Of a DNA stretch of 26,305 bases, positions 1 through 6,948 are shown one piece after another. Position 1 is the first letter of the stretch, and every line of letters begins with the position of its first letter. The DNA comes from a virus, in IMG/VR virus record IMGVR_UViG_3300035698_001312, positions 1-26,305 of that record, one strand, 5' to 3'. The notes under the pieces were generated by a model, which was not told the DNA's origin, searched no databases, and saw nothing but the letters and a program-made list of their open reading frames with translations. The translations under genes and the position numbers were made by a program.

Positions 1-1454
1 CCATCTAACCACTCCACATGTTGTACGGACCCATCATTCTTAATGATATCATCCATGTTATCAAAGGTGAATACCCCTTTCTTCTTCATCAACTCAACTA
101 ACACTGGGTTAATCCTGTTGATCTCTCCTGCTGCTGTGCCCTGTGTGAATGCATTCATATAGACAGGTTCAATTCCCTGACTTACACTACCACAAATTAG
201 AGCAGAGCTAAGGTTAGGGGCAATAGCAAGAAGGTGAGTGTTACGAACACCAAAGCCTCTACACCACTCAGGTTCGCCCAGAACTTCTGCCATCCATTTT
301 GTTGCTTCATCTGCTTTTTCTCTTATGTCTTTATAAATACGAATGTTTTCTAAGTGAGAATCAAGGCTATCAAAACTAAGCCCACGACGCTGAAGGTAAG
401 TATGGAACCCCAAGGTGCCGAGTCCCAATGCCCTTCCTTTCTCCGTGGCTCTAACAGCCTTCTCAAGTCCTTTGATCTTCTTCCCAACTTCTATAAACTC
501 CTCTGCTACACAATCAAGAAATACTGTTGCTACAAACACCGCATCAGTATCGACCCATTCATCTCTCTTATCTAGGTTCATACTAGACAGCACACAGGTA
601 TAGGTATGGTCCTCATCTGAATGTAAGGTAATCTCTGTGCAAAGGTTTGAGGCTTTGACACTGAGGTTATTCTTAGCATACATAGGAGGGTTATCTCTGT
701 TTACTTTATCAACAAAGAAGTAATACCCTTTACCTGTAACCATTTTGACTTTGAGAGACCTCTGGTACCTAGCCACTGCGTCTTCATCTCCGCTCTTAAG
801 GCGTTCAATGAAGTCATCACTGATAATCCATCCGACATTACAATCATCAGGGTTGTTAGTGAGGTGAGTGATAGACTCCCAGAAGTCTCCGTGATCTATA
901 GGTATGTACCCCGCCCATGAACCTCTTCTCGTACTGCCTTGGCTAATATCTCTAGCCATCTGTACGTGGGCCTTAAGGACTGGTACTATGCCATCAGCGT
1001 AACCACGTGCACCCTGTGATATAGGGGTACCTCGTTCCCTGATGTTACCTAAATACCCAGAGGTGCCAAACCCCTGTTGGGAAAGGATAGCCGACTCAAG
1101 CCTGTTATCATAGAAGTCATATACACTGTCTCCTACATAGGACCCTGAACAACTGACAGGACAACCACGTGTCGTCCCCATGTTAGCCAGCACGGGTGTG
1201 CTTAAAGCTAGCCATCCTTTCCATATAATATCGTAGAATCTTTCTTCCCATTCAGCTGACTCCGGCATGTGCCGTGCTGCTGCCTTGGCTACCCTACGAT
1301 ATATGGTGACCAGATCAGGTTCCTCGGTTGTGACATACTTCTCTTTGAGTATTTGCCAACCGGGTGTTGTAACCCAATCTGGTATACGCCCCTCTTTTTG
1401 GAGGCTCTTTCTTTCTTTACCAAACTCTTTATATATACTTATAGCTTCTTGCAT
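1..1454 (-). CDS. nrdA: Ribonucleotide reductase class I alpha (large) subunit, 3' end beyond window
   Basis: Reduces ribonucleotides to deoxyribonucleotides with the beta subunit encoded just upstream, supplying dNTPs for phage replication. The frame is open without interruption from an ATG at 1454 to the left edge (about 484 codons), so the C-terminus and its redox cysteines are not seen. Near residue 100 there is a GCPVSC segment, the position expected for the first active-site cysteine. Later the SNLCTEI segment carries the Asn-x-Cys-x-Glu catalytic triad, followed by TYTCVLSSMNL with the partner cysteine. The N-terminus is short and shows no ATP-cone, unlike E. coli NrdA, so the overall activity site is probably absent. 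Start choice: first ATG in frame, weak upstream AGAGGC. It overlaps the preceding 48-aa ORF by 16 bases. Confidence 0.93.
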   Translation of the reverse strand, partial: MQEAISIYKEFGKERKSLQKEGRIPDWVTTPGWQILKEKYVTTEEPDLVTIYRRVAKAAARHMPESAEWEERFYDIIWKGWLALSTPVLANMGTTRGCPVSCSGSYVGDSVYDFYDNRLESAILSQQGFGTSGYLGNIRERGTPISQGARGYADGIVPVLKAHVQMARDISQGSTRRGSWAGYIPIDHGDFWESITHLTNNPDDCNVGWIISDDFIERLKSGDEDAVARYQRSLKVKMVTGKGYYFFVDKVNRDNPPMYAKNNLSVKASNLCTEITLHSDEDHTYTCVLSSMNLDKRDEWVDTDAVFVATVFLDCVAEEFIEVGKKIKGLEKAVRATEKGRALGLGTLGFHTYLQRRGLSFDSLDSHLENIRIYKDIREKADEATKWMAEVLGEPEWCRGFGVRNTHLLAIAPNLSSALICGSVSQGIEPVYMNAFTQGTAAGEINRINPVLVELMKKKGVFTFDNMDDIIKNDGSVQHVEWLD

Positions 1455-1585
1455 GTAGCCTCTAGTCTTCTATTCATAAGTAGTAGGCCGAGTATCATTG
1501 CCCACTGTGCAAACTCACTCATAGTTACATAAGCATTTACTGCACCTGCATTATACCCTTCCGCTATAGCCTGTTGTATCATCAT
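1439..1585 (-). CDS. Small hypothetical protein between nrdB and nrdA
   Basis: A 48-codon ORF fills the otherwise unexplained 130 bases between the two RNR genes. Its ATG overlaps the nrdB stop as TAATG, which suggests translational coupling; no strong Shine-Dalgarno is seen. The product begins MMIQQAIAEGYNAGAV, has a short hydrophobic stretch (about residues 29-37) and ends with a basic segment containing one Cys. It ends 16 bases inside nrdA in another frame. I do not recognise the family. It could be a small membrane-associated peptide, or a coupling leader that keeps ribosomes moving from nrdB to nrdA. Confidence 0.5.
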   Translation of the reverse strand: MMIQQAIAEGYNAGAVNAYVTMSEFAQWAMILGLLLMNRRLEATCKKL

Positions 1586-2577
1586 TAAGTCCATGTAAAC
1601 TCACTCTCTTTCCAATCCCTGCTGTATGCATTCCCCACCTTAGCGAAGAAGTCATGCAGTTGACTGGACTGTATGTTTTTATAAAACCACTTAGATATAG
1701 GATCGTAAGTGATGGTGTATATGTCTTCATACCCAAGTTGGTTAAGACATAAGTTAAGCCTACTCTGCACAAAGTTATTGAGCTGTATGTCTGTGATACC
1801 ACGGATGGTACCCCTCTCAAATATCATGTCGATGATCTGAGACTCATGCTCTAGCATTTGATTACAGAACTTTTGTAAGTCCTTTTGCAATCGTGTACGT
1901 TCTGCCTTTGTAAGCTCTGACTCTTTAAGTAACTCATTGAATACCCATGCACCACCTAGTGAGTGTAAGTTCTCATCACGTACAGAGAAGTTAATACCTG
2001 CTACCAGATTCATTAACTTGTTCTTACCTTCAGCTTGGAAGTGTTTAAGGAATGCAAAGTTACTATACAGTATAGCTCCTTCAACGATGGAGAACGCACC
2101 TATAGATAGCAAGGCATCATACTCCGTCTTAACTGGTATACCTACCGTTGCTTCGATGTGCTCCATCCTACCTTTAAGTGTTGGGTTGTCTATATAAGAT
2201 GTGTAGAACTCGTCGGTGTTTAAACCTAGTAGCTCGTTGATCTTAGCATAGAATGGGGCATGTACCCCTAACTCAGTGGCACCAAACACAGCAAACATAC
2301 GCTGTAGCTCTGGCCTCTTGAACAACCTCATCATCCTACCCAACCAATAGTCAGTACCCACTTTAAGTTCATACTCTGTGAACAACTTGAGGACGGTGGT
2401 TACTCCGTGTAACTCTGCCTCAGTGAGTACCGTCTTAAGATCATGCAAGTCTTTCTCTAATGCAATCTCTGTATCGGTCCAGAAGATATCAGCCTGCTGT
2501 TCGGCGAAGCTGATGGCTTGTGGGTAGTCAAATGTATATACCTTATGGTTCTTTAGTATATTAGCTTTTGACTTCAT
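1585..2577 (-). CDS. nrdB: Ribonucleotide reductase class I beta (small) subunit
   Basis: The radical- or metal-cofactor subunit of class I RNR, 330 aa, ferritin-like helical fold. Visible ligand candidates are E70 (FTEYELKVG), E102 and H106 (GATELGVHAPFY), E166 (SIVEGAIL), and E202 with H205 (DENLH). Y110 lies four residues after H106, as the radical tyrosine does in E. coli R2. The E102/H106 pair is spaced ExxxH, not the usual ExxH (see findings). The gene overlaps the upstream membrane protein by 17 bases and its stop overlaps the start of the next small ORF. The ATG at 2577 follows GAGATAAAGG. Order beta then alpha is reversed relative to E. coli nrdAB. Confidence 0.92.
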   Translation of the reverse strand: MKSKANILKNHKVYTFDYPQAISFAEQQADIFWTDTEIALEKDLHDLKTVLTEAELHGVTTVLKLFTEYELKVGTDYWLGRMMRLFKRPELQRMFAVFGATELGVHAPFYAKINELLGLNTDEFYTSYIDNPTLKGRMEHIEATVGIPVKTEYDALLSIGAFSIVEGAILYSNFAFLKHFQAEGKNKLMNLVAGINFSVRDENLHSLGGAWVFNELLKESELTKAERTRLQKDLQKFCNQMLEHESQIIDMIFERGTIRGITDIQLNNFVQSRLNLCLNQLGYEDIYTITYDPISKWFYKNIQSSQLHDFFAKVGNAYSRDWKESEFTWT

Positions 2578-2899
2578 CCTTTATCTCTTTGTTGAAATGT
2601 TTATTATTATTCTTTCTGCGAATCCAAAAGGTTCTCAACAAACTAATCACTGTATAAGGCCAGCCTAGTAAGAATGCATCATAAGGAGTTATGACTACCA
2701 CATCCCTTAACATAAGGGGAAGTAATAAGAGGTTAGCCATCCAATTGAGGCCAAACCCCCAAAAGATGTTCTGCCAAGCCTCTATCATACTGTCCCTTAC
2801 AGACTGTCCACTCTCTTTGCTTGTATCCTTCGCAGCAATAGCTGTGAATACAATGCAAATGGAGAATGCACTTAATGCTACAAGTTCCATAGTAGTCAT
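2561..2899 (-). CDS. Phage membrane protein, DUF7220-like
   Basis: 112 aa. The N-terminus is a hydrophobic segment (about residues 5-23). A polar stretch leads into SMIEAWQNIFWGFGLNWMAN and a second hydrophobic segment rich in Leu, and a third near residues 75-90 ends in TVISLLRTFWIRR, followed by a basic tail. The pattern S-x-x-E-A-x-x-N-x-x-x-G-x-x-x-N and the closing TVISLLR-x-x-x-IRR are, as I recall, typical of a small phage membrane family (DUF7220) of unknown role. It is likely an inner-membrane protein. It overlaps nrdB by 17 bases and the upstream gene by 4, so it is co-translated with them. A holin-like role is conceivable but unsupported. Confidence 0.6.
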   Translation of the reverse strand: MTTMELVALSAFSICIVFTAIAAKDTSKESGQSVRDSMIEAWQNIFWGFGLNWMANLLLLPLMLRDVVVITPYDAFLLGWPYTVISLLRTFWIRRKNNNKHFNKEIKDEVKS

Positions 2900-3390
2900 A
2901 CATTATCCTCTATAGTCCAATGCTTAGGGTCCTTATCCTTATGCTCCTCTAGTATCAGGGGAACCTTAGAGTTAAGGGCCTGCATCCAACCTTTCTTACT
3001 GCTTGGGGGCCTATCATCTACGTAGTTACCACGTATCATAGAGTCCCTCATTACAACTAAAGAGGAGATAGCCTTACTAATGTGGTGTAAGCCAGCAATA
3101 CTGTCAGGGTCATAGTCTTCTCCCTCCCAGTAGTCCATCATATGCCGCATGGTAGCATCGTAGTAGACACTGCCCCTTACGCCAACACCACGGAAGTTGT
3201 ACTTGCCGTACTTACTTCCCCCCTCTAGCATGGCAAGCCCTATCTCCATCAAGACAGGGGCAGGTACCATAGACATAGGGACCTTAGTGGTTGAACCTAT
3301 TGCATCCTTTGGGTTGGTAGGCTTCTCACTAATTGGAGTGTCAGTAAAGAATACCCTGCCCTTTTTCCAACTGCCCATGTTATCGTGCAT
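2896..3390 (-). CDS. dATP/dGTP diphosphohydrolase N-terminal-domain family protein (DUF5664-like)
   Basis: 164 aa, a family common in phages. The recognisable core is NPKDAIGSTTKVPMSMVP, then EGGSKYGKYNFRG, VYYDATMRHMMDYWEGED and DPDSIAGLHHISKA, and finally DDRPP. The acidic and His residues in these helices fit a MazG/all-alpha NTP pyrophosphatase-like metal site. The assignment to a dATP/dGTP diphosphohydrolase is family knowledge, not shown here. Its place beside RNR fits a role in nucleotide pools. The start is uncertain: ATG 3390 has no clear Shine-Dalgarno, while ATG 3378 lies one base after the upstream stop (TAACATG), a spacing common in this genome. Confidence 0.7.
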   Translation of the reverse strand: MHDNMGSWKKGRVFFTDTPISEKPTNPKDAIGSTTKVPMSMVPAPVLMEIGLAMLEGGSKYGKYNFRGVGVRGSVYYDATMRHMMDYWEGEDYDPDSIAGLHHISKAISSLVVMRDSMIRGNYVDDRPPSSKKGWMQALNSKVPLILEEHKDKDPKHWTIEDNV

Positions 3391-3577
3391 AATGTTTCAA
3401 CATACTGTCTTCCCAAATCACAATGTGCTTTAGGAATTTGAATTTGAATTCAATTATGGGGTTACCCTCATCATCAAAATCAATTACATATGCTTCATCT
3501 ATATTTTCAATGGGCCAGTTAAACCCCTCGGGTGAACCTGTTAAGGTTACCCGCTCTCCTTTATCAAATACACTCAT
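3380..3577 (-). CDS. Hypothetical small protein, possibly SH3/KOW-like
   Basis: 65 aa, not recognised. It starts MSVFDKGERVTLTGSPEGF and later has AYVIDFDDEGNPIIEFKF, a beta-turn-beta pattern like the KOW/SH3 barrels seen in other small proteins of this window, but without their C-terminal tail. The ATG at 3577 is preceded by AGAGGAATTAAG, and the upstream endonuclease stop overlaps it as ATGA. It ends 11 bases inside the next gene as drawn. Function unknown; nucleic-acid or protein binding would fit the fold, but this is inference. Confidence 0.6.
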   Translation of the reverse strand: MSVFDKGERVTLTGSPEGFNWPIENIDEAYVIDFDDEGNPIIEFKFKFLKHIVIWEDSMLKHYAR

Positions 3578-4005
3578 CTTAATTCCTCTGGAAAGTTATG
3601 TTTAGTGTACCATTCAAACCCTTGGCTTGTGGCCCACTCCCCCATAGTGCGTTTAGTCCCACACTTCTTACGCTTCTTAGCACGAGGCATGGGTGTATCA
3701 GGGTTATAGAATAGGAAGATAAGCTTGTAACCTTCAGGTAATGCTTCTCTGACATGCAGGTACTTAGCGTACTCAGCTGCTGTCCAGAACCTACCCTTAG
3801 CTTCAAGGATTATCTTTACACCATCAATCTCTTTATTAAAATCAGGGTGGTAGTTATGGCCTATGACATACGGCAGCACAACGCCATGCTCTTCCCAACC
3901 TTTGAGGACTCCTTCGTGCAAGTCCTTCTCAAACTGGGAGTCATACCCATCCACCCGCTCATTGGGCCTAGCCTTACTAGGTTTTCTATAACCTCTAGCT
4001 GCCAT
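3574..4005 (-). CDS. T7-type endonuclease I (Holliday junction resolvase)
   Basis: 143 aa, about the size of T7 gp3 (149 aa). It should resolve branched DNA during replication and recombination. The PD-(D/E)xK core is visible: YDSQFEKDLHEGVL (the early Glu), PYVIGHNYHPDFNKE with the catalytic PDF, then ILEAKGRF with the E-x-K pair, followed by the ExxKGxW-like region. The C-terminus MGEWATSQGFEWYTKH matches the closing helix of T7 endonuclease I. Start: ATG 4005 follows GGAGG nine bases upstream, embedded in the 3' end of the preceding gene. Overlaps the next gene by 4 bases. Confidence 0.88.
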   Translation of the reverse strand: MAARGYRKPSKARPNERVDGYDSQFEKDLHEGVLKGWEEHGVVLPYVIGHNYHPDFNKEIDGVKIILEAKGRFWTAAEYAKYLHVREALPEGYKLIFLFYNPDTPMPRAKKRKKCGTKRTMGEWATSQGFEWYTKHNFPEELR

Positions 4006-4225
4006 GCCCCATGTCCTCCGCTGTTACTGTGAAGTCTTTATCACCTTTCTTCAGTTTCTTATAAAACCATTTGGATGAGTAAGGAGCCAAGCGTATGCCT
4101 GACCCCATTACTACATACTGTTCCTGATTAGCTTCAAAGAGTTTGACACTTTCTGCGTCAATGTTCTCTGCTTCATCCTCAGACACTAAGGTTTTAAGAT
4201 ATGCTGCGGCCAGTTCATAAGACAT
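3995..4225 (-). CDS. Hypothetical protein
   Basis: 76 aa from ATG 4225 (MSYELAAAYLKTLVSEDEAE). The in-frame extension to 4258 would need TTG and overlap the preceding stop, so I prefer the ATG, which has only a weak AAGAAAG upstream. The N-terminal half is probably helical and acidic; the middle has QYVVMGSGIRLAP and then a Lys-rich KWFYKKLKKGDKD segment. No family recognised. It carries the Shine-Dalgarno of endonuclease I in its last codons, so the two are co-translated. Confidence 0.55.
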   Translation of the reverse strand: MSYELAAAYLKTLVSEDEAENIDAESVKLFEANQEQYVVMGSGIRLAPYSSKWFYKKLKKGDKDFTVTAEDMGHGS

Positions 4226-4238
4226 CTTTCTTAAGTGA

Positions 4239-4487
4239 CTAGCTTTTTGTCGCTTCAACTAAAAATCTCCCCTTAATATACGCCAACATCTCATGAGACT
4301 TACGAGTAATTAACTTATCAGTCTCTGAGAACATGATAGGACCATCACCCTCCTTCACACCGTAGTGCTTGGCTATGTCCATGTCGTCTACTATATTAAC
4401 AAACGTCACCCTACTGTCCAGCTGCCTTAGGTTTACGAACTCTCTTAGGCTTTGTAGGTTTTGGTTCCGGTTTAGGAATATCTTCAT
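4239..4487 (-). CDS. Glutaredoxin/thioredoxin-fold protein lacking the CxxC motif
   Basis: 82 aa from ATG 4487 (AAGGAAAGCAGTA before it). The order of elements reads like a glutaredoxin: strand KIFLNR, helix NLQSLREFVNL, strand VTFVNIV, helix DMDIAKHYGV, then GDGPIMF where the conserved cis-proline strand would be, a turn, and the helix SHEMLAYIKG. The segment that should hold CPxC reads NRNQ, and there is no Cys, so it is unlikely to be a thiol oxidoreductase. A start at GTG 4409 would avoid overlapping the ClpP-like gene but would delete the first strand and helix. With ATG 4487 the two genes overlap out of frame for 77 bases. Confidence 0.55.
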   Translation of the reverse strand: MKIFLNRNQNLQSLREFVNLRQLDSRVTFVNIVDDMDIAKHYGVKEGDGPIMFSETDKLITRKSHEMLAYIKGRFLVEATKS

Positions 4488-5043
4488 TACTGCTTTCCTT
4501 CTCTGTATTGCACACCTTATCAATACGGCCAATGACTTGCTCTGACCCAAGGTGTATGTCCACACCAGATAGAACCTTATCTATCTCCTCCGAAGAGAAG
4601 AAGGGCTCATACACTGAGTGGAAGATTTTATGTATTAGTGCACGGTTATGGTCTGTAGAGGAATGGACATCAGATGTCTTACCCCCTGTGATCATTGAAC
4701 CTACATGCACTAGGAACGTACTTAAGTCTGACACACTTAGGATGTCCCCAGCGAAGAAGATTAATCCCCCCGCTGAAGCCACACAACCATCAGCATGAGT
4801 AGCAACTCTGCCAGCACATGCCCGCATCGAGTTAATAACCTGCATGGTTGTATACATGTCTCCACCTTCAGTGTTAAGATAGATGTTAACAACATCGTTA
4901 GGACTACAGAACTTGAGGGTTCTTATAAGTGACCTAGTGTTATCATCATTCTTAACTTCTCCCGTGAGGAAGTAGTTGTGTGCCGTGCTAAGCTCATGTC
5001 GGTGGTTAGAGTCTTGTTGACCCATAAGTTCATTAAACTGCAT
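4411..5043 (-). CDS. ClpP-like serine protease
   Basis: 210 aa, ClpP/crotonase-like fold. The sequence shows IYLNTEGGDMYTTMQVINSM (the glycine pair of the ClpP oxyanion region), DGCVASAGGLIFFAG with the nucleophile Ser in the A-S-A position, STFLVHVGS with the catalytic His, and SGVDIHLGSEQVIGRID matching the ClpP D-x-x-x-x-x-x-E-A-x-x-x-G-x-x-D end region. A Pro/Lys-rich tail (about residues 190-210) is unlike standard ClpP and is overprinted by the next gene. Possible roles are capsid or replication-protein processing, but it does not sit near virion genes in this window. Start ATG 5043 follows GGAG and overlaps the preceding stop. Confidence 0.8.
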   Translation of the reverse strand: MQFNELMGQQDSNHRHELSTAHNYFLTGEVKNDDNTRSLIRTLKFCSPNDVVNIYLNTEGGDMYTTMQVINSMRACAGRVATHADGCVASAGGLIFFAGDILSVSDLSTFLVHVGSMITGGKTSDVHSSTDHNRALIHKIFHSVYEPFFSSEEIDKVLSGVDIHLGSEQVIGRIDKVCNTEKESSNEDIPKPEPKPTKPKRVRKPKAAGQ

Positions 5044-5806
5044 TGACTAGTAGCTCCTTCTTAGCTCCTTTCGTCACTAAGTTAATACGTCCACGTGACC
5101 ATGAGCCACAATCATTACAACGGTACCGCTGGAAGGTAGACACATTGGTATGGTATTTGCCACGCTTCTGTAGATTCTCACTCCCACACACACGACATGC
5201 CTGTGTCTCGGACTCACTATATATATTAAAGTTAGGGAAGTTAGGTGCCCAAGGTAGGAGCTTAGTGAATAATTCTTCAAGGCCAACTGTGTCTTGAATA
5301 TTATATTCCTTCATCTCTTCCCAAGCTAAGGGGTTACCTGCTAAGCACTCTGTCCACAGCGTGTGGCCGGGAAAGTTCTTGTGCTTAAGCTTACCACTGC
5401 ACTCGAATACTTCTAGTAAATACTCTAACTTATTAGATGGGAATCTAAACTTATTCCTAGCTATCAACAGTGTATCTACCACCTTGAATGGAGACGGGGG
5501 CATGATACCGTGTGCTGCTGCTCTACCTTGTACCCAAGGCACATCAAACTTCTTACCGTTGTGTCCAACTACAATATCTGCCTCATCTAGTAACTTGATC
5601 AAGCGTTTGCACAGTACCTTATCATTTCCTTTACGGTTTTCAAAGTACTCTACTCCCTCTTCTTGATACCACTTGGCGGCGTAGGACATAATGTGCCCAC
5701 TCCGGTGTAGTTGGTTGAGACCTACATTGTTGTTCCACAATCCCCACACATCAGCGAGGTTGGGACTAGTCTCGATATCAAAGATTAAAATCTTAGGCTT
5801 CTTCAT
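5033..5806 (-). CDS. DnaQ/RNase H-like DEDD 3'-5' exonuclease with C-terminal zinc ribbon
   Basis: 257 aa from ATG 5806 (AAGGAAACGAGT upstream), preferred over the longer frame start at 5842. Exonuclease motifs are clear: ILIFDIETSP (D and E of motif I), VGHNGKKFDVPW (motif II Asp) and EYNIQDTVGLEEL (motif III). The C-terminal 70 residues carry CRVCG and about 20 residues later CNDCG, a four-cysteine zinc ribbon likely to contact nucleic acid. This is a stand-alone exonuclease in addition to the proofreading domain of the polymerase. The substrate (DNA, RNA, or branched structures) cannot be told. It overlaps the ClpP-like gene by 11 bases. Confidence 0.8.
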   Translation of the reverse strand: MKKPKILIFDIETSPNLADVWGLWNNNVGLNQLHRSGHIMSYAAKWYQEEGVEYFENRKGNDKVLCKRLIKLLDEADIVVGHNGKKFDVPWVQGRAAAHGIMPPSPFKVVDTLLIARNKFRFPSNKLEYLLEVFECSGKLKHKNFPGHTLWTECLAGNPLAWEEMKEYNIQDTVGLEELFTKLLPWAPNFPNFNIYSESETQACRVCGSENLQKRGKYHTNVSTFQRYRCNDCGSWSRGRINLVTKGAKKELLVNAV

Positions 5807-6056
5807 ACTCGTTTCCTTGTGCAAGTTCTCTACGTGTACCACCGAAGTCGGTGCGTAGGTCCACTGCCATAGCTTGGATATCTGCTCGCTCTTGTGTGTT
5901 GAACTGTTTAATGTATTCTTGTGCCATACCTAAACTCAACTCACCGAACACAGAATAGAAAGTAACTAGCCTGTTATGGGCACGTAACCGTGGTGTGCCC
6001 AGATTACTAAAGGTCTCGTAATCTCGAAATGTGTTTCTCTTATTATTATTTGACAT
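5793..6056 (-). CDS. Hypothetical protein
   Basis: 87 aa from ATG 6056 (MSNNNKRNTFRDYETF), with GAGAGG a few bases upstream, encoded in the last codons of the exonuclease gene. Polar and mixed-charge with Arg clusters, no hydrophobic segment and no Cys. The middle (RLVTFYSVFGELSLGMAQEY) and the end (ERADIQAMAVDLRTDFGG) are probably helical. Family not recognised. The genes on both sides are exonucleases, so an accessory role in nucleic-acid metabolism is possible but unproven. Confidence 0.6.
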   Translation of the reverse strand: MSNNNKRNTFRDYETFSNLGTPRLRAHNRLVTFYSVFGELSLGMAQEYIKQFNTQERADIQAMAVDLRTDFGGTRRELAQGNEYEEA

Positions 6057-6948
6057 AATACCTCTCGTCATATAAAACGTAGTGAATTATTTCACCACTT
6101 GTATCTACTTCTTGTATCATCCAAAGTAAAGTTGCTTGCTCTTTGAAGTACTCCCTAGTATTTTCCCTAGTTTTTACTCCATCTGAATTGTCATCTTTGT
6201 CTGTAAAGAAATCTTCATAGATATCCATGACCTGTGCAAACAGTGTTCCTTCGTCTTCACACTCATGCAACAGTGCATAAGCTTTTTTAGGGCCCCATCT
6301 AGGTATGCCTTGAATGTTATCAACAGTGTCCCCCATTAGCATCTGAGCATAAAAGAATTTAAGCCCTGTGCCAAACAGTTTACCATTATCAAGAATCTCT
6401 AGGTGACCTAATGGTTCCACGTAGTGTGGTCCCACTGCACTAGACTTGCCACACTCCCAACTATAGTGCCAACCCGGTGTTATGCGGAGGTCTTTATCCC
6501 TACTGCATATCACTGTGTCGTAATCTGTTGTGGAGTTTTGATCTATGCTGAGTTGATCATCGGCCTCTATCCCTCTACACATCACAACATCATACTCAGA
6601 AAGTATATACTCAGTAAGGTTGTCGAAGTGGAAGGGCTTCTCTGAAGCTCTTGTGCCCTTGTAGGGCTTTGTTACAGCAATAGCATCACGGAAGTTAGGT
6701 GTATAATCTTCCTTATGTCTAGCGGCGGTAGCTCTATCTTGTGTTAAGTAGAACGTGGGTGGCATGTTACTGCCACTCAGCTCTAAGATAACATCTACCT
6801 TGTGCTGAAGTAGGTTAAGGGCTGCCTCAAAGTCATGGATGAATACTCCATCCCCTTCCTTGAATTGAACCCCATGCCCTACTTCATATCTAAGCATATC
6901 AGCGTCTATCAACGCCTTAACTTTAGAATGTTTCTGGCGTTGCGCCAT
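6046..6948 (-). CDS. 5'-3' exonuclease (T7 gp6 / FEN-like)
   Basis: About 300 aa. Degrades DNA 5' to 3', including RNA primers and probably host DNA. Motifs in order: ALIDADMLRYEVG (first metal Asp), KPYKGTR (arch region), CRGIEADDQLSID (EADD), TVICSRDKDLRITPG, and GDTVDNIQGIPRWGPKKAY, the second metal site with helix-three-turn-helix. Start: ATG 6948 (MAQRQKHSK) inside the end of the SSB gene; the longer frame to 6999 would begin well inside SSB. A TTG further in (KALIDAD) with AAGG upstream is a lesser alternative. Placed between SSB and exonuclease genes, as in T7-like early/middle regions. Confidence 0.87.
   Translation of the reverse strand: MAQRQKHSKVKALIDADMLRYEVGHGVQFKEGDGVFIHDFEAALNLLQHKVDVILELSGSNMPPTFYLTQDRATAARHKEDYTPNFRDAIAVTKPYKGTRASEKPFHFDNLTEYILSEYDVVMCRGIEADDQLSIDQNSTTDYDTVICSRDKDLRITPGWHYSWECGKSSAVGPHYVEPLGHLEILDNGKLFGTGLKFFYAQMLMGDTVDNIQGIPRWGPKKAYALLHECEDEGTLFAQVMDIYEDFFTDKDDNSDGVKTRENTREYFKEQATLLWMIQEVDTSGEIIHYVLYDERYYVK

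Noticed and set aside
1-1454. Intron or intein in nrdA, common in phage RNR genes
   Set aside because: The frame is continuous with family motifs in the expected order and no foreign insert; only the part inside the window was judged.
354-2915. Plus-strand ORFs across the RNR region, and similar plus-strand ORFs elsewhere (for example 10154-10657, 16254-16598)
   Set aside because: They lie fully opposite well-supported minus-strand genes, lack Shine-Dalgarno sites in a sensible place and show no protein motifs.
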